Origin: Pseudalkalibacillus salsuginis
GTDB taxonomy: Bacteria; Bacillota; Bacilli; Bacillales; Fictibacillaceae
Direction: 5' to 3'
DNA: 64,000 nt
NCBI RefSeq assembly: GCF_021646685.1
Contig: NZ_JAKJHW010000005.1
Span: 124,001 to 188,000 of the forward strand
A program made the translations under genes and the position numbers. Below are positions 8,609 through 16,528 of this stretch, piece by piece (the first letter of the stretch is position 1; the number at the start of each line of letters is the position of its first letter). The notes beneath the pieces were generated by a model that saw only the letters and a list, made by a program, of their open reading frames with translations, made no database searches and was not told where the DNA came from.

Positions 8609-9223
8609 TCAAGCAGATGGTTTTCTATGTGCATGGAATAGATCAGTGACAGTATGAATATATGCTGTATCAGAAATGGCCGCTCTTCCAAAGGTGTATA
8701 GCGTTTTATTCGGTACAACTCCCATCAACACAGATGAAAAATCAGAGATGTCCAGCATCAGCTTTTGCATTCTCGCAACCACAAGGCTTCCATTTCGGAC
8801 CAGCAGTTGAATCGTACGGCTGTTAGCAGGTACAAATAAATCTCGGATGTTTTGGCTCCATGATCATAACCCATTTGCTTGTAAAAGTCCGGCCGGAAAG
8901 GATAGAGTGCAGTGAAATAGGTTCCTTACTCATGATCATGATTATGGAAATATTCCAGGAGCGACTTTGCAACACCTTCTTTTTTATAGAATAAGAAAGT
9001 ATAACTTTTCAACGATGTAGTTAACCGACATAGCAGAAAAGTTTATGAACAAAGTATAAGTGCAGCAAAGGTTCAGCCTTCGCCAAGGCTTGGCAAAGCC
9101 CGAGTTTTTTTATGTAAAAGATCAGCAGCTACCATTCCGATCCCGCCTACAGGAACTTTAAAACATCATTTCGAAGTCATGGAATTGCATACCGCCTACA
9201 AGTTCACCAGCTTGGAAGTTGTA
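8609..9223 (-). pseudogene. Decayed Eis-like GNAT acetyltransferase, interrupted by a family B repeat
   Basis: Fragments in the right order remain: ELVGGMQFHDFEMMF, then after a one-base frameshift KVPVGGIGMVAADLLHKK; then the inserted repeat; then EGVAKSLLEYFHNHDHE, an in-frame TAA, and FTALYPFRPDFYKQMGYDHG. The tail has LQLLVRNGSL, LMLDISDFSSVLMGVVP and a normal end HAHRKPSA. These match the GNAT core and SCP2-like tail of Eis-type acetyltransferases. The N-terminus and much of the middle are deleted. It cannot make a functional protein. Confidence 0.8.
8988..9113. mobile_element. Family B repeat (MITE-like) inserted in the eis-like pseudogene
   Basis: This copy runs from AATAAGAAAGTATAAC to AAGCCCGAGTTTTTTTAT and separates two parts of the relic that would join in frame (LLHKK then EGVAK). 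TTTTTTAT occurs at both junctions (8980-8987 and 9106-9113) and may be a target-site duplication, although the run of T makes this uncertain. There is no coding capacity, so movement would need a transposase in trans. Confidence 0.7.
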
Positions 9224-9242
9224 GGGTCATTTTCTTGTATGT

Positions 9243-9350
9243 TTATGAATCTTTCTGCAGTTTTTGTAAATCCTCTTCCGAAACCAGTTTCATTCCAGGG
9301 CAGGAACGGCTGACAATTGATATTTTCAATGGGCAATTTTTAATTTCCAT
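9243..9350 (-). CDS. Small 35-residue protein with two Cys-Pro motifs
   Basis: ATG at 9350 follows an AGGAGGATAACC ribosome site. The product begins MEIKNCPLKISIVSRSC and continues PGMKLVSEEDLQKLQKDS. The repeated CP pairs 11 residues apart and the strong ribosome site suggest a genuine small protein, perhaps metal- or redox-binding. I do not recognise a family. It lies just upstream of the eis relic on the same strand. Confidence 0.55.
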   Translation of the reverse strand: MEIKNCPLKISIVSRSCPGMKLVSEEDLQKLQKDS

Positions 9351-9581
9351 GGTTATCCTCCTGATTCTTCAAAAGCGACTGTCTTAATTATAGCGTATAT
9401 GACAGAGGATTCGGATCAATATGATAAAAACGTAAATTTTTGCCTATTATTCTTCGGGAAATAAAAATGAATATGTCAGATAATAGCGAAACCGGTTTAT
9501 ATTCTGATCGGAATGAAAGATTGTCCTGTGGTATACTATCCTGTAAATCTAGCAATCTTAAAAAAACGGGTGATTAATCGA

Positions 9582-10268
9582 ATGGGAATTTTAAAAAATG
9601 ATTGGTCTGATGTTCTGGAGGAAGAATTTCAAAAGGACTATTATCTTGAGCTCCGCGAGCAATTGAAGCAGGAATACGGAGAGCAGAAAGTTTACCCGCA
9701 AATGAATGATATTTTCAATGCGCTTCATTTTACCTCATATGAGGGAGCAAGGGTTGTTTTGTTAGGGCAGGATCCCTATCATGGTCCAGGTCAAGCTCAT
9801 GGATTGAGTTTCTCCGTACAGCCAGGTGTCCGAAAACCACCATCATTGCAAAACATCTTCAAAGAGCTGGAAGATGACCTCGGCTGTGAACCACCGAATC
9901 ATGGCTCCCTTATCCATTGGGCTAAACAAGGTGTCTTAATGCTGAATACAGTCCTTACCGTCCGGCACAAGCAGCCGAACTCACATAAAGGACTTGGCTG
10001 GGAGAATTTTACGAACTCTGTTATCCGTACTTTGAATGAACGTGAAAAACCTTTAGTTTTCGTATTATGGGGAAAACACGCCCAGCAAAAGGAAGAATTC
10101 ATCACAAATGATCATCACCTGATCATCAAGTCACCACATCCTAGTCCATTTTCAGCAAATCGAGGATTTTTCGGTAGTCGTCCGTTTTCGAGGATAAACC
10201 ATTTTCTTCGCGAAAATGGAATCGAGGAAATCGATTGGAAGATTCCTGACATAAATGAAATGAACTGA
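9582..10268 (+). CDS. ung: Uracil-DNA glycosylase (family 1)
   Basis: This enzyme removes uracil from DNA as the first step of base-excision repair. The catalytic [13 protein letters not shown] motif, the LLNTVLTVR core and the [14 protein letters not shown] loop are all present. ATG at 9582 gives 228 residues starting [12 protein letters not shown], the usual family length. The longer open frame from 9513 adds 23 residues that family members lack. Confidence 0.96.
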   Translation: MGILKNDWSDVLEEEFQKDYYLELREQLKQEYGEQKVYPQMNDIFNALHFTSYEGARVVLLGQDPYHGPGQAHGLSFSVQPGVRKPPSLQNIFKELEDDLGCEPPNHGSLIHWAKQGVLMLNTVLTVRHKQPNSHKGLGWENFTNSVIRTLNEREKPLVFVLWGKHAQQKEEFITNDHHLIIKSPHPSPFSANRGFFGSRPFSRINHFLRENGIEEIDWKIPDINEMN

Positions 10269-10305
10269 CTCTGGCCATACTAAAGGCCAAAGAGGAGGTT
10301 GAGGA

Positions 10306-10497
10306 ATGGGAGCCATCCAACGCGGAGACTATACGTTTGAGATCGAATATAGTGTTTCTCATCAAAATGGGGCGGTACATGTGTATGAGAATGGGAAGTT
10401 CAAACAAGAACTGCCATTTGATTTTATCGGTGACAAACCTGATGAAAATGAAATTGAAAAGATTATCGATCAGTACTATGACAACTTCACACAATGA
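10306..10497 (+). CDS. YbxH-like small protein
   Basis: The 63-residue acidic protein begins MGAIQRGDYTFEIEYSV and has VHVYENGKF in the middle, resembling the YbxH (DUF5370) family of Bacillus. Function is unknown. A strong GAGGAGG site precedes the ATG. It is 37 bases after ung, so it may be cotranscribed. Confidence 0.75.
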   Translation: MGAIQRGDYTFEIEYSVSHQNGAVHVYENGKFKQELPFDFIGDKPDENEIEKIIDQYYDNFTQ

Positions 10498-10504
10498 AAC
10501 AGGG

Positions 10505-10536
10505 AAAGGAGGCGACATCAAATCGTCTCCTTTTTA
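10505..10536 (+). terminator. Terminator after the YbxH-like gene
   Basis: AGGAGGCGA and TCGTCTCCT flank CATCAAA, followed by TTTTT. Confidence 0.85.
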
Positions 10537-10602
10537 TATAGGGAATGTCCCAAAAGTGCCTGACTCTCACACTGTATCCTGACAACATTTTTGGGAAAAC
10601 AG
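10537..10602. repeat. Dispersed repeat family C, copy 2 (partial)
   Basis: The reverse complement (CCCAAAAATGTTGTCAGG, then GAGAGTCAGGCAC and TTTGGGACATTCCC) aligns with the inner part of 5484-5592. Confidence 0.55.
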
Positions 10603-10664
10603 TGGCTTTGATGAAAAAATTTGCGGCTTCTTGCATGATTTTTTTGGAATAGCCCTTTACCAGG

Positions 10665-10787
10665 TTATCTCTTTGTTTTCTTTCTTGCCGAATCAACAGA
10701 TGGGCCTTTTTCATACCCTGTTCCTTGCCCCTCAGGCTGGGACGATGGCAGTCCGATCGTAGTAGGGTCCTTTTTCTTCTTCTTCAT
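10665..10787 (-). CDS. Lysine-rich 40-residue protein, possibly YuzL-like
   Basis: The ATG at 10787 lies 7 bases after GGAGGT. The product begins MKKKKKDPTTIGLPSSQPEG and ends in RKKTKR. The order KDP...GL.SSQ.EGQGT resembles the small Bacillus YuzL family, which I recall only loosely. The very basic ends suggest nucleic-acid or spore association, but this is inference. Confidence 0.55.
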   Translation of the reverse strand: MKKKKKDPTTIGLPSSQPEGQGTGYEKGPSVDSARKKTKR

Positions 10788-10892
10788 GATCATCACCTCC
10801 GTATGTATACTTTTTCCGGAAAAAGCAGATTAATGTGTAAATATTTTGTAGGCGGGTATGTATCCTGTACAACGTTGAAGGAGGAATAAGTG

Positions 10893-11108
10893 ATGGAGGA
10901 AACGATTTACCACATTGTATCGAATGACAAAAAGCGGTGGGAAATAAAAATCGAAGGGCGCGATAAGCCCGAAAAGACATTTGAAAGGAAAGAAGACGCT
11001 TATCAAGAGGCTCAGGACCTTGCTGATCAATCCCGTCCAAGTCAGTTGATCATTCACCGAATGGATGGGAAAGTGGAAGATGTAAGCCAATATTCTACAA
11101 ATGGATAA
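10893..11108 (+). CDS. DUF2188 domain-containing protein
   Basis: The 71-residue protein has the DUF2188 pattern: YHIVSNDKKRWEIKIEGRDK, a run of F.RKEDAYQEAQDLA, then QLIIHRMDGKVE. Function is unknown. A GGAGG site lies 8 bases before the ATG at 10893; a GTG three bases upstream is the alternative start. Confidence 0.8.
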   Translation: MEETIYHIVSNDKKRWEIKIEGRDKPEKTFERKEDAYQEAQDLADQSRPSQLIIHRMDGKVEDVSQYSTNG

Positions 11109-11594
11109 AGAACATAGATAAAAGAGGCTGCCATATAAGGGTAAAGGGTTCGGTTTTTGGGGCACATATCTCATAAATGAAATTAGAAATGTCCTGTCAA
11201 TTGACACAGGGCATTTTGTTATAATGTCAAGGTTTACCAAACATTTATTGACCAAATGACATGATAATTTCATCGGACAACAGGTATTGTACGATAAAAA
11301 GATCTTGCCAAAATGAGTACCAATTATGACAACGTTTTTAATGTCATTTTTGCATTTTTCCTTGGTAAAATAAGGATGCATATATGAATTTGGGTAATTC
11401 CGTTAAAGGGCCATATTGTTGAGGAACTTTTTAGTCAATTAGAGTATTCGAGTTTGAATATATCATTAAAATTGTGAAGATTTTACTCAAACTAAGGGCA
11501 GGTTAGTTTAGTAAGAAAACGTTATAATATCGGTGAAAGAATTTCATATATGTGGATTGAATTAATTGAAAGTAGCTTTTTATGGGGGAGAACG
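11109..11594. other. Gene-free stretch with hairpins and an isolated -10
   Basis: No coding region is seen. AAATGTCCTGT and ACAGGGCATTT (11187-11219) form a terminator-like hairpin followed by TGTT. TATAAT at 11523-11528 could be the -10 for the acetyltransferase relic; no good -35 is visible. Confidence 0.5.
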
Positions 11595-12019
11595 ATGTAC
11601 ACATATTCAGAGTTTGAAAATAATATGGTTGATGAATTAGTAGAATTTTTAACATCTGAAACATGGAGTTTCATGGACAGGAGAATCCCACTGAGGAGTC
11701 TATAAGAAAAAATTTAGCCAACGGAAATTATAACAAAAACGAGAACCAAACATTTTGGATCATGGATAATCATACAAAAATTGGTTTAATAAGAATTTTT
11801 GATTTAGAAGATCCTGTATGTTTATTCGATTTGCGATTGAAAGAAAAGGTTAGAGGCAAAGGAATAGCAAAGCATGTCCTTAATTGGTTAAGTACTTATG
11901 TATTCAATAATTACCCTCATATTATTAGAATCGAAGGTCATACCAGATATGATAATTTTGCGATGAGAAAAACGTTTTTTAATAGCGGATTTGTAATAGA
12001 AGATAACTTTCCATACTAA
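11595..12019 (+). pseudogene. GNAT family N-acetyltransferase with a single frameshift
   Basis: ATG at 11595, with a GGGGGAG site, opens MYTYSEFENNMVDELVEFL TSETW, then the frame shifts near 11662. The second frame carries EFHGQENPTEESIRKNL, the acetyl-CoA region RLKEKVRGKGIAKHVLNWL and FFNSGFVIEDNFPY. Restoring one G in the GG run after TSETW joins the halves. This is either a broken gene or a base-call error. Confidence 0.7.
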
Positions 12020-12141
12020 CTTACAGGAAGCATAGGTGAAGAAAGATTCTGAAATGTAATTGGTGGTAATTGATCATGGATATGGCCAGAAGGATCTTAA
12101 TACTGTTAAATGATCTTCCGAAAGAGCGCTTTAATTGAGCA

Positions 12142-12197
12142 ACGAAAAAAAAGCCTAATTCCTCAATTTTAATGTTGTTGAGAAATCAGGCTTTTTT
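12142..12197. terminator. Bidirectional terminator
   Basis: AAAAAAGCCTAATT and AATCAGGCTTTTTT, plus CTCAA/TTGAG inside, form a long hairpin with T runs on both strands, serving the acetyltransferase relic (+) and the AraC-fragment (-). Confidence 0.75.
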
Positions 12198-12208
12198 CTT
12201 AGAGTTTC

Positions 12209-12499
12209 TTAACGTTGTAAATTCACATTGTCCTTCTGTAGCACCTTCGGATTCACTGCCAGCTCCGTGGCCATCTGCTCCATCCCCCCAGCCGCATGTC
12301 CAGTGTGTGTTTGCTCTGGTTCAAAACCGAAATTGGCCTTCTCCGCATCCTCATCCATCACGCTGACCGTTTTATCATAGGCGTACATCCCGATCAGTAC
12401 CGGGATCAGCAAAATGACGAGATAAGAAACCAGAAATCGCAAAAAAGTCGATCTCCCCGCCTTGAACAGCATACTTCGTATACGAAATTTTCTTTCCAT
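12209..12499 (-). pseudogene. N-terminal fragment of a membrane-bound AraC-type regulator
   Basis: The open frame encodes RSMLFKAGRSTFLRFLVSYL, a transmembrane segment VILLIPVLIGMYAYDKT, and MEQMATELAVNPKVLQ. This matches the start of the large (about 750-residue) sensor-AraC regulators common in Paenibacillus. It stops after about 100 residues, and the piece between ANFGF and MEQMA looks scrambled. The sensor loop and DNA-binding domain are missing. It is probably a remnant at the edge of a transferred segment. Confidence 0.6.
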
Positions 12500-12691
12500 G
12501 CCAGGGTACAAATGATTAGGCGGCACACCATTGATGAGATATCACCCTGAATTGCATTTTTATGTAACCGTCTTTACCAGGTGGCTTTCTCCTTCTCACC
12601 CAATTCTAATCGAATTCTAAGCTTCACCCAACCGGTCTCTAATCTGCCTGTGCTATGCTTTTAAGCAATCTAGCACGAGAGGATGAATTAC

Positions 12692-14140
12692 ATGCCGTAT
12701 TGGAGCTTGTCGCATTGGAAGTCAAAGTTACTTGTTCTATTAACAATTATGATTCTTGGTTTTGATTTTTCCCCGTCCAAAGCATACGCAATTACAGCCG
12801 GTTTTACCGAGGAAGATATTACGTTTGAAAGTGGCGATGGGGAATTCAAGGAGGAACTGAGCGGGAAAGTATTTATCCCGGATAATCCCGGTCCTCATCC
12901 CGGGATTATCCTTGTTCACGGGTCCGGCTCTCAAAAAGTACGCCGTTTGGAGGCCGAAGCGTTCGTTAAATCGGGTCTGATTGTGCTTACTTATAATAAA
13001 AGAACCAAAGGATACAGTCAGATGAACCGCTCCTTTTCCTTGTTGGCAGAGGATGTTATATCAGGGGTAAACGTACTGAAATCCAGATCAGACACAGATG
13101 CCGACCGGATCGGCGTATGGGGGGTCAGTGAAGGAGGTTGGGTAGCGCCATTAGCCGCCACATTAACGGACGATATCAAATTCGTGATCACAGTAGGTGC
13201 GCCCGGTATGACGCCTTTGCAACAACAAGAGTGGAATATTGAGAACCGAATGCAACATCATGGAATCAAGTCCGAAGCTATCTACACTTCCGTTCGGAAA
13301 GCGTCTAAAGTGCTAATGTATTCCCTGCTCCAGGCGCTCTCGGAATCGAAAGCTATGCTATATGACCCGATTCCTCCTTTGCAGAAACTTAAACAACCGA
13401 TTCTTGCCATCTGGGGAAGTAATGACCGGCAGGTCCCTCCGGCCGAGAGCGCGCAAATATTCAAGGAAAACCTAGAAATCGGCGGCAATCGACAATATAC
13501 GATTCAATTTCTCGAGGGTGCGGGGCATTCCGGCTACACGACCACGGACGACGGATTTGTACAAAACAATGAACTGTACCCCGGTTATATCGAATCAGTC
13601 AATTCGTGGCTTGAACAAGTATTTGACGGCCATTCGCCAATAGCGCAAATCAAGGGTCAAACTCCGGTACAGTTGAGACACAGCTTACCCGAAATCATGC
13701 AACTGCACTGGTATGAACGGTATCAAGTACAACTATGTCTGGCTCTCATCCTCCTTACCGCTTTTATCGGATACTTAGTCGGAGGACTTTCCCGTTTCTT
13801 TAAAAGGACAGTAAGCACGCCTCCTCCTTTCAAATGGACGGCTCGTACTACGGCTGTCGGCGGCTTGGTGTCCGTCATCGGGTTCTGGTCTTATGAATTC
13901 CATATTATTTCGGGTGGCGGTAGAGACGTCGGACCAGTCATAGCGGGGCAGCCTTTATTCTGGATACTACTTCAACTGCTCGCTTTTGCAACTGTGGGAT
14001 GTACCATTTTCATAGCTGTTAGCTGGTATAGAAAACACAAGCAATTAATGACTCAGCGCCGGTTATGTTTGATGCTGCTGGGTGGTATCTTCTATATTCC
14101 GTGGGCGTTGCAATGGCAACTGTTCTCTCTTTTCTACTGA
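12692..14140 (+). CDS. Secreted or membrane-anchored alpha/beta hydrolase with C-terminal membrane segments
   Basis: Residues 1-30 form a signal or anchor segment. The hydrolase fold follows, with LVHGSGS (oxyanion region), the nucleophile elbow GVSEGG, the acid in GSNDRQVPP and the His in GAGHSGY. The last 130 residues contain three or four hydrophobic segments, an unusual addition. ATG at 12692 is preferred because GAGAGG abuts the ATG at 12683. The gene ends 7 bases into the convergent histidine kinase gene. Substrate is unknown. GC-richer codons suggest transfer together with the kinase. Confidence 0.8.
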   Translation: MPYWSLSHWKSKLLVLLTIMILGFDFSPSKAYAITAGFTEEDITFESGDGEFKEELSGKVFIPDNPGPHPGIILVHGSGSQKVRRLEAEAFVKSGLIVLTYNKRTKGYSQMNRSFSLLAEDVISGVNVLKSRSDTDADRIGVWGVSEGGWVAPLAATLTDDIKFVITVGAPGMTPLQQQEWNIENRMQHHGIKSEAIYTSVRKASKVLMYSLLQALSESKAMLYDPIPPLQKLKQPILAIWGSNDRQVPPAESAQIFKENLEIGGNRQYTIQFLEGAGHSGYTTTDDGFVQNNELYPGYIESVNSWLEQVFDGHSPIAQIKGQTPVQLRHSLPEIMQLHWYERYQVQLCLALILLTAFIGYLVGGLSRFFKRTVSTPPPFKWTARTTAVGGLVSVIGFWSYEFHIISGGGRDVGPVIAGQPLFWILLQLLAFATVGCTIFIAVSWYRKHKQLMTQRRLCLMLLGGIFYIPWALQWQLFSLFY

Positions 14141-15264
14141 TGTGAAGTACGTCCCTGACCGCAAAGCGGCAAATCGATCGTTATCTTTGTCCCTTGATGC
14201 AGTACACTTTCAATTCGGACCCACCCACCATGTTTTTCGATAATTTGTTTTGCGATATAAAGTCCGAGACCGAGGCCCGAGGAGTCTCTTGTCCTGGATT
14301 TATCGCATTTGTAAAAACGGTTGAAAATTCGGGGCAGATCCTCCAGGGGGATACCAATTCCGGTATCCTCCACGACGAGGATAGCCCGCTCTCCAACCAA
14401 ACAGCTCTTTATGGAAATCGATCCGCCGCGAGGGGTGAATTTAATACTATTATCGATGAAGATGCGCAAAACTTGCTTTATAAACCCTCTATCACCAAGA
14501 AGGATGATGTTATCATTCTGGTCGCTGGAAATCGAATGACAGGAATTCATGAGTCTGGTTTCTCGGACCACTTCTTCTAAAAGGTCGTCCAAAGAAAAAG
14601 CGGAACATTCGATTATTTCCTCGTGACCGTCAATTCTGGCAAGCAATAAAAGCTTCTCTGCAAGGACCTTCATGCCGTCCGTTTCGTTTTTAATTGCATC
14701 TATCGACTCTTCAAGCACGGTTTTATCGTCTTTACCCCAGCGTTGCAAGAGAGCAGCATAGCCTTGTATCACCGAAATTGGTGTGCGCAGTTCATGTGAT
14801 GCGTCAGCGACAAATTGGTTCTGTTTCTCGTAGGCTGTCTCAATACGGTCCAGCATGGCGTTGAACGTTTCGGCAAGTTCCTTGAGCTCATTGTAGGTGT
14901 CCTTGGTGTCCAGGCGGGTATGTAGAGCCCCTGCAGAGATAGCATTGACGGTTGCGATTATGCGATGGATAGGATGGAGCATTTTACGGATTGTGAACGA
15001 TCCGATGATAAACGAGATCACGATTACTGCAATAAACGTAAACATAAGAATGCCAACGAATATGGCGAAAAAACCATTATTGTCATCGAATAATCCGACC
15101 GACGCAAACACGGCTGCGGTGACAATCCATACGATAAAGAGCAGCACGGCAAGTATAAGGGCATAGAAGGCGCTGATTTTGTAATAGATTGAGAATTTTA
15201 TGCGTTCAGTTATGATCGAATAGATCGATTTTTTCAGGACTTTTATTCGTTTCGGCTTATTCAT
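14134..15264 (-). CDS. Sensor histidine kinase (HAMP, HisKA, HATPase_c)
   Basis: Two transmembrane segments (residues 31-55 and 65-90) enclose only a short outside loop. A HAMP domain follows (93-145), then the phospho-acceptor His157 in FVADASHELRTP, and an ATPase domain with IDNSIKFTP, DTGIGIP and GLGLGLYIAKQIIEKHGG. The stimulus is unknown; the small loop argues for membrane-level sensing. The start overlaps the end of the response regulator by 8 bases, so the pair is coupled. The stop overlaps the convergent hydrolase gene. Confidence 0.93.
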   Translation of the reverse strand: MNKPKRIKVLKKSIYSIITERIKFSIYYKISAFYALILAVLLFIVWIVTAAVFASVGLFDDNNGFFAIFVGILMFTFIAVIVISFIIGSFTIRKMLHPIHRIIATVNAISAGALHTRLDTKDTYNELKELAETFNAMLDRIETAYEKQNQFVADASHELRTPISVIQGYAALLQRWGKDDKTVLEESIDAIKNETDGMKVLAEKLLLLARIDGHEEIIECSAFSLDDLLEEVVRETRLMNSCHSISSDQNDNIILLGDRGFIKQVLRIFIDNSIKFTPRGGSISIKSCLVGERAILVVEDTGIGIPLEDLPRIFNRFYKCDKSRTRDSSGLGLGLYIAKQIIEKHGGWVRIESVLHQGTKITIDLPLCGQGRTSHQ

Positions 15265-15934
15265 TTTTTAATATATATCCTACCCCTCTAATCGTTTGGA
15301 TTAATTTAACGCCAAACTTTTCGTCAATCTTGGTTCTTACATATCGGATATAAACTTCGACTATATTCGTATCGCCAAAATAATCGTATCCCCATACGCT
15401 TTCAAGTATCTTCTCCCGCGGTTGGACGATGCCGGCATTTTCAGCAAGGTAAACCAGCAAGTCAAATTCTTTTTTCGTCAACTCAATAATTTCTTTGTTA
15501 TATTGAACCTGATGTTGGTCTAGGTTCACCAGCAAACCGCCGACTGTAATCTGATTCTGGCTTACCCGATTTCTTTTCAAGGCGCTTCGTATTCGAGCCA
15601 ACAGTTCTTCAATAGCAAACGGCTTCGTTACGTAGTCGTTAGCGCCAAAATCCAGTCCCATCACCTTGTGGGTCACTTCATCTTTGGCTGTTAACATGAT
15701 AACGGGAATCTGTGAAGACTGGCGTAACCGCCGTAGCACTTCCATACCGCTCAAAGTCGGTAGGTTGATGTCAAGCAAAATGAGGTCAAAGTCCTCCATT
15801 AAGGCTTTATCGAGCCCTAACCTGCCATCGCGTTCTTTTTCTACTTCATATCCCTCATGTTGAAGCTCCAGTTGTACGAATCTGGCGATATGCACTTCGT
15901 CCTCAATGATCAATATTTTACCGGATGTCGGCAT
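15257..15934 (-). CDS. OmpR/PhoB-family response regulator
   Basis: The receiver domain has the acidic pocket IIEDE, phospho-acceptor Asp55 in LLLDINLP and the conserved Lys in MLTAKDE. The C-terminal winged helix includes LTKKEFDLLVYLAENAG and ends VKLIQTIRGVGYILK. The 225-residue length is standard. It is the partner of the kinase directly downstream; the divergent EamA exporter or the hydrolase are possible targets. A GAAGGTAG site lies 7 bases before the ATG. Confidence 0.94.
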   Translation of the reverse strand: MPTSGKILIIEDEVHIARFVQLELQHEGYEVEKERDGRLGLDKALMEDFDLILLDINLPTLSGMEVLRRLRQSSQIPVIMLTAKDEVTHKVMGLDFGANDYVTKPFAIEELLARIRSALKRNRVSQNQITVGGLLVNLDQHQVQYNKEIIELTKKEFDLLVYLAENAGIVQPREKILESVWGYDYFGDTNIVEVYIRYVRTKIDEKFGVKLIQTIRGVGYILKNE

Positions 15935-15941
15935 TATGTAT

Positions 15942-16055
15942 CTACCTTCTTTGTTCGTAACGTTGTACGATCAATTTCTTTCCATTCCTGAACCATTGTT
16001 GCTGAAATTCTTCCTTCAACTTGTTTGCAAATGCTCTAACACCAAATATCTCCAT
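15942..16055 (-). CDS. Possible 37-residue leader peptide upstream of the response regulator
   Basis: ATG at 16055 follows AAAGGG and opens MEIFGVRAFANKLKEEFQQQ, ending in basic QRYEQRR. Its TAG lies inside the regulator's ribosome site, so translation could be coupled. A promoter-like TTGGTT, 17 bp, TACAAT (minus strand, 16127-16099) lies 40-70 bases upstream. There is no known family; it may be chance. Confidence 0.35.
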   Translation of the reverse strand: MEIFGVRAFANKLKEEFQQQWFRNGKKLIVQRYEQRR

Positions 16056-16188
16056 ATTTGTTACCCTTTCGCTACATATTTTGATTAACTAACAAAGTAT
16101 TGTATTTTTCTGCCGTTTTCAAACCAAAATTAACGGTGAATACTACAATTATAGCCAACTGTATGTTTAAAGTCCGCTAGTTGGCTTA

Positions 16189-16350
16189 TTACGTTATAAA
16201 ATTAACAAACTCCGGGGATCGGAGCATTCCGTTCTTTGTCCAGTTCCGAAACCGTACACGTGCTTTTATCCGTGGCTGCACGTACACATAATTCAAACGA
16301 TCTCTACACCAATTATAGCGGTAGTAGCAGTATGGAATCGCCCATTCATT
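16189..16350 (-). pseudogene. C-terminal fragment resembling ATP-dependent DNA ligase (LigD type)
   Basis: On the minus strand the frame encodes LNYVYVQPRIKARVRFRNWT then KNGMLRSPEFVNFIT and a stop. This resembles the OB-fold end of bacterial ATP-dependent ligases such as LigD (pattern RFRNWTKNGLLR.P.FV). No start or upstream ligase sequence follows. It sits where gene order looks disturbed, between the two-component system and the exporter. Confidence 0.45.
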
Positions 16351-16482
16351 AAATTAGTTAGCATTGCAGCATTTCAAGGTTCCAAAAGCAGAAAAGCCAA
16401 TTCGAACAACTTAGCTTTTACCATTTTTAATTTATCTCCATTCGCATTCCATATTTCGATCATAGCTGAAGTATTCAGAAGG

Positions 16483-16488
16483 TATAAT
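16483..16488 (+). promoter_or_regulatory. -10 element upstream of the EamA exporter
   Basis: A perfect TATAAT lies 41 bases before the ATG; the -35 region (TCATAG) is poor. Confidence 0.4.
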
Positions 16489-16528
16489 AGGCACAGATTG
16501 GTAATTATAATATGTAGGGAGATATAAT

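Noticed and set aside
8586-9512. tRNA or other stable RNA gene in the long gap
   Set aside because: The sequence is explained by the eis-like relic, the inserted repeat and a small open frame; no cloverleaf was seen.
9513-9581. Upstream ung start at 9513
   Set aside because: It adds 23 residues missing from other Ung proteins and lacks a ribosome site; ATG at 9582 fits family length.
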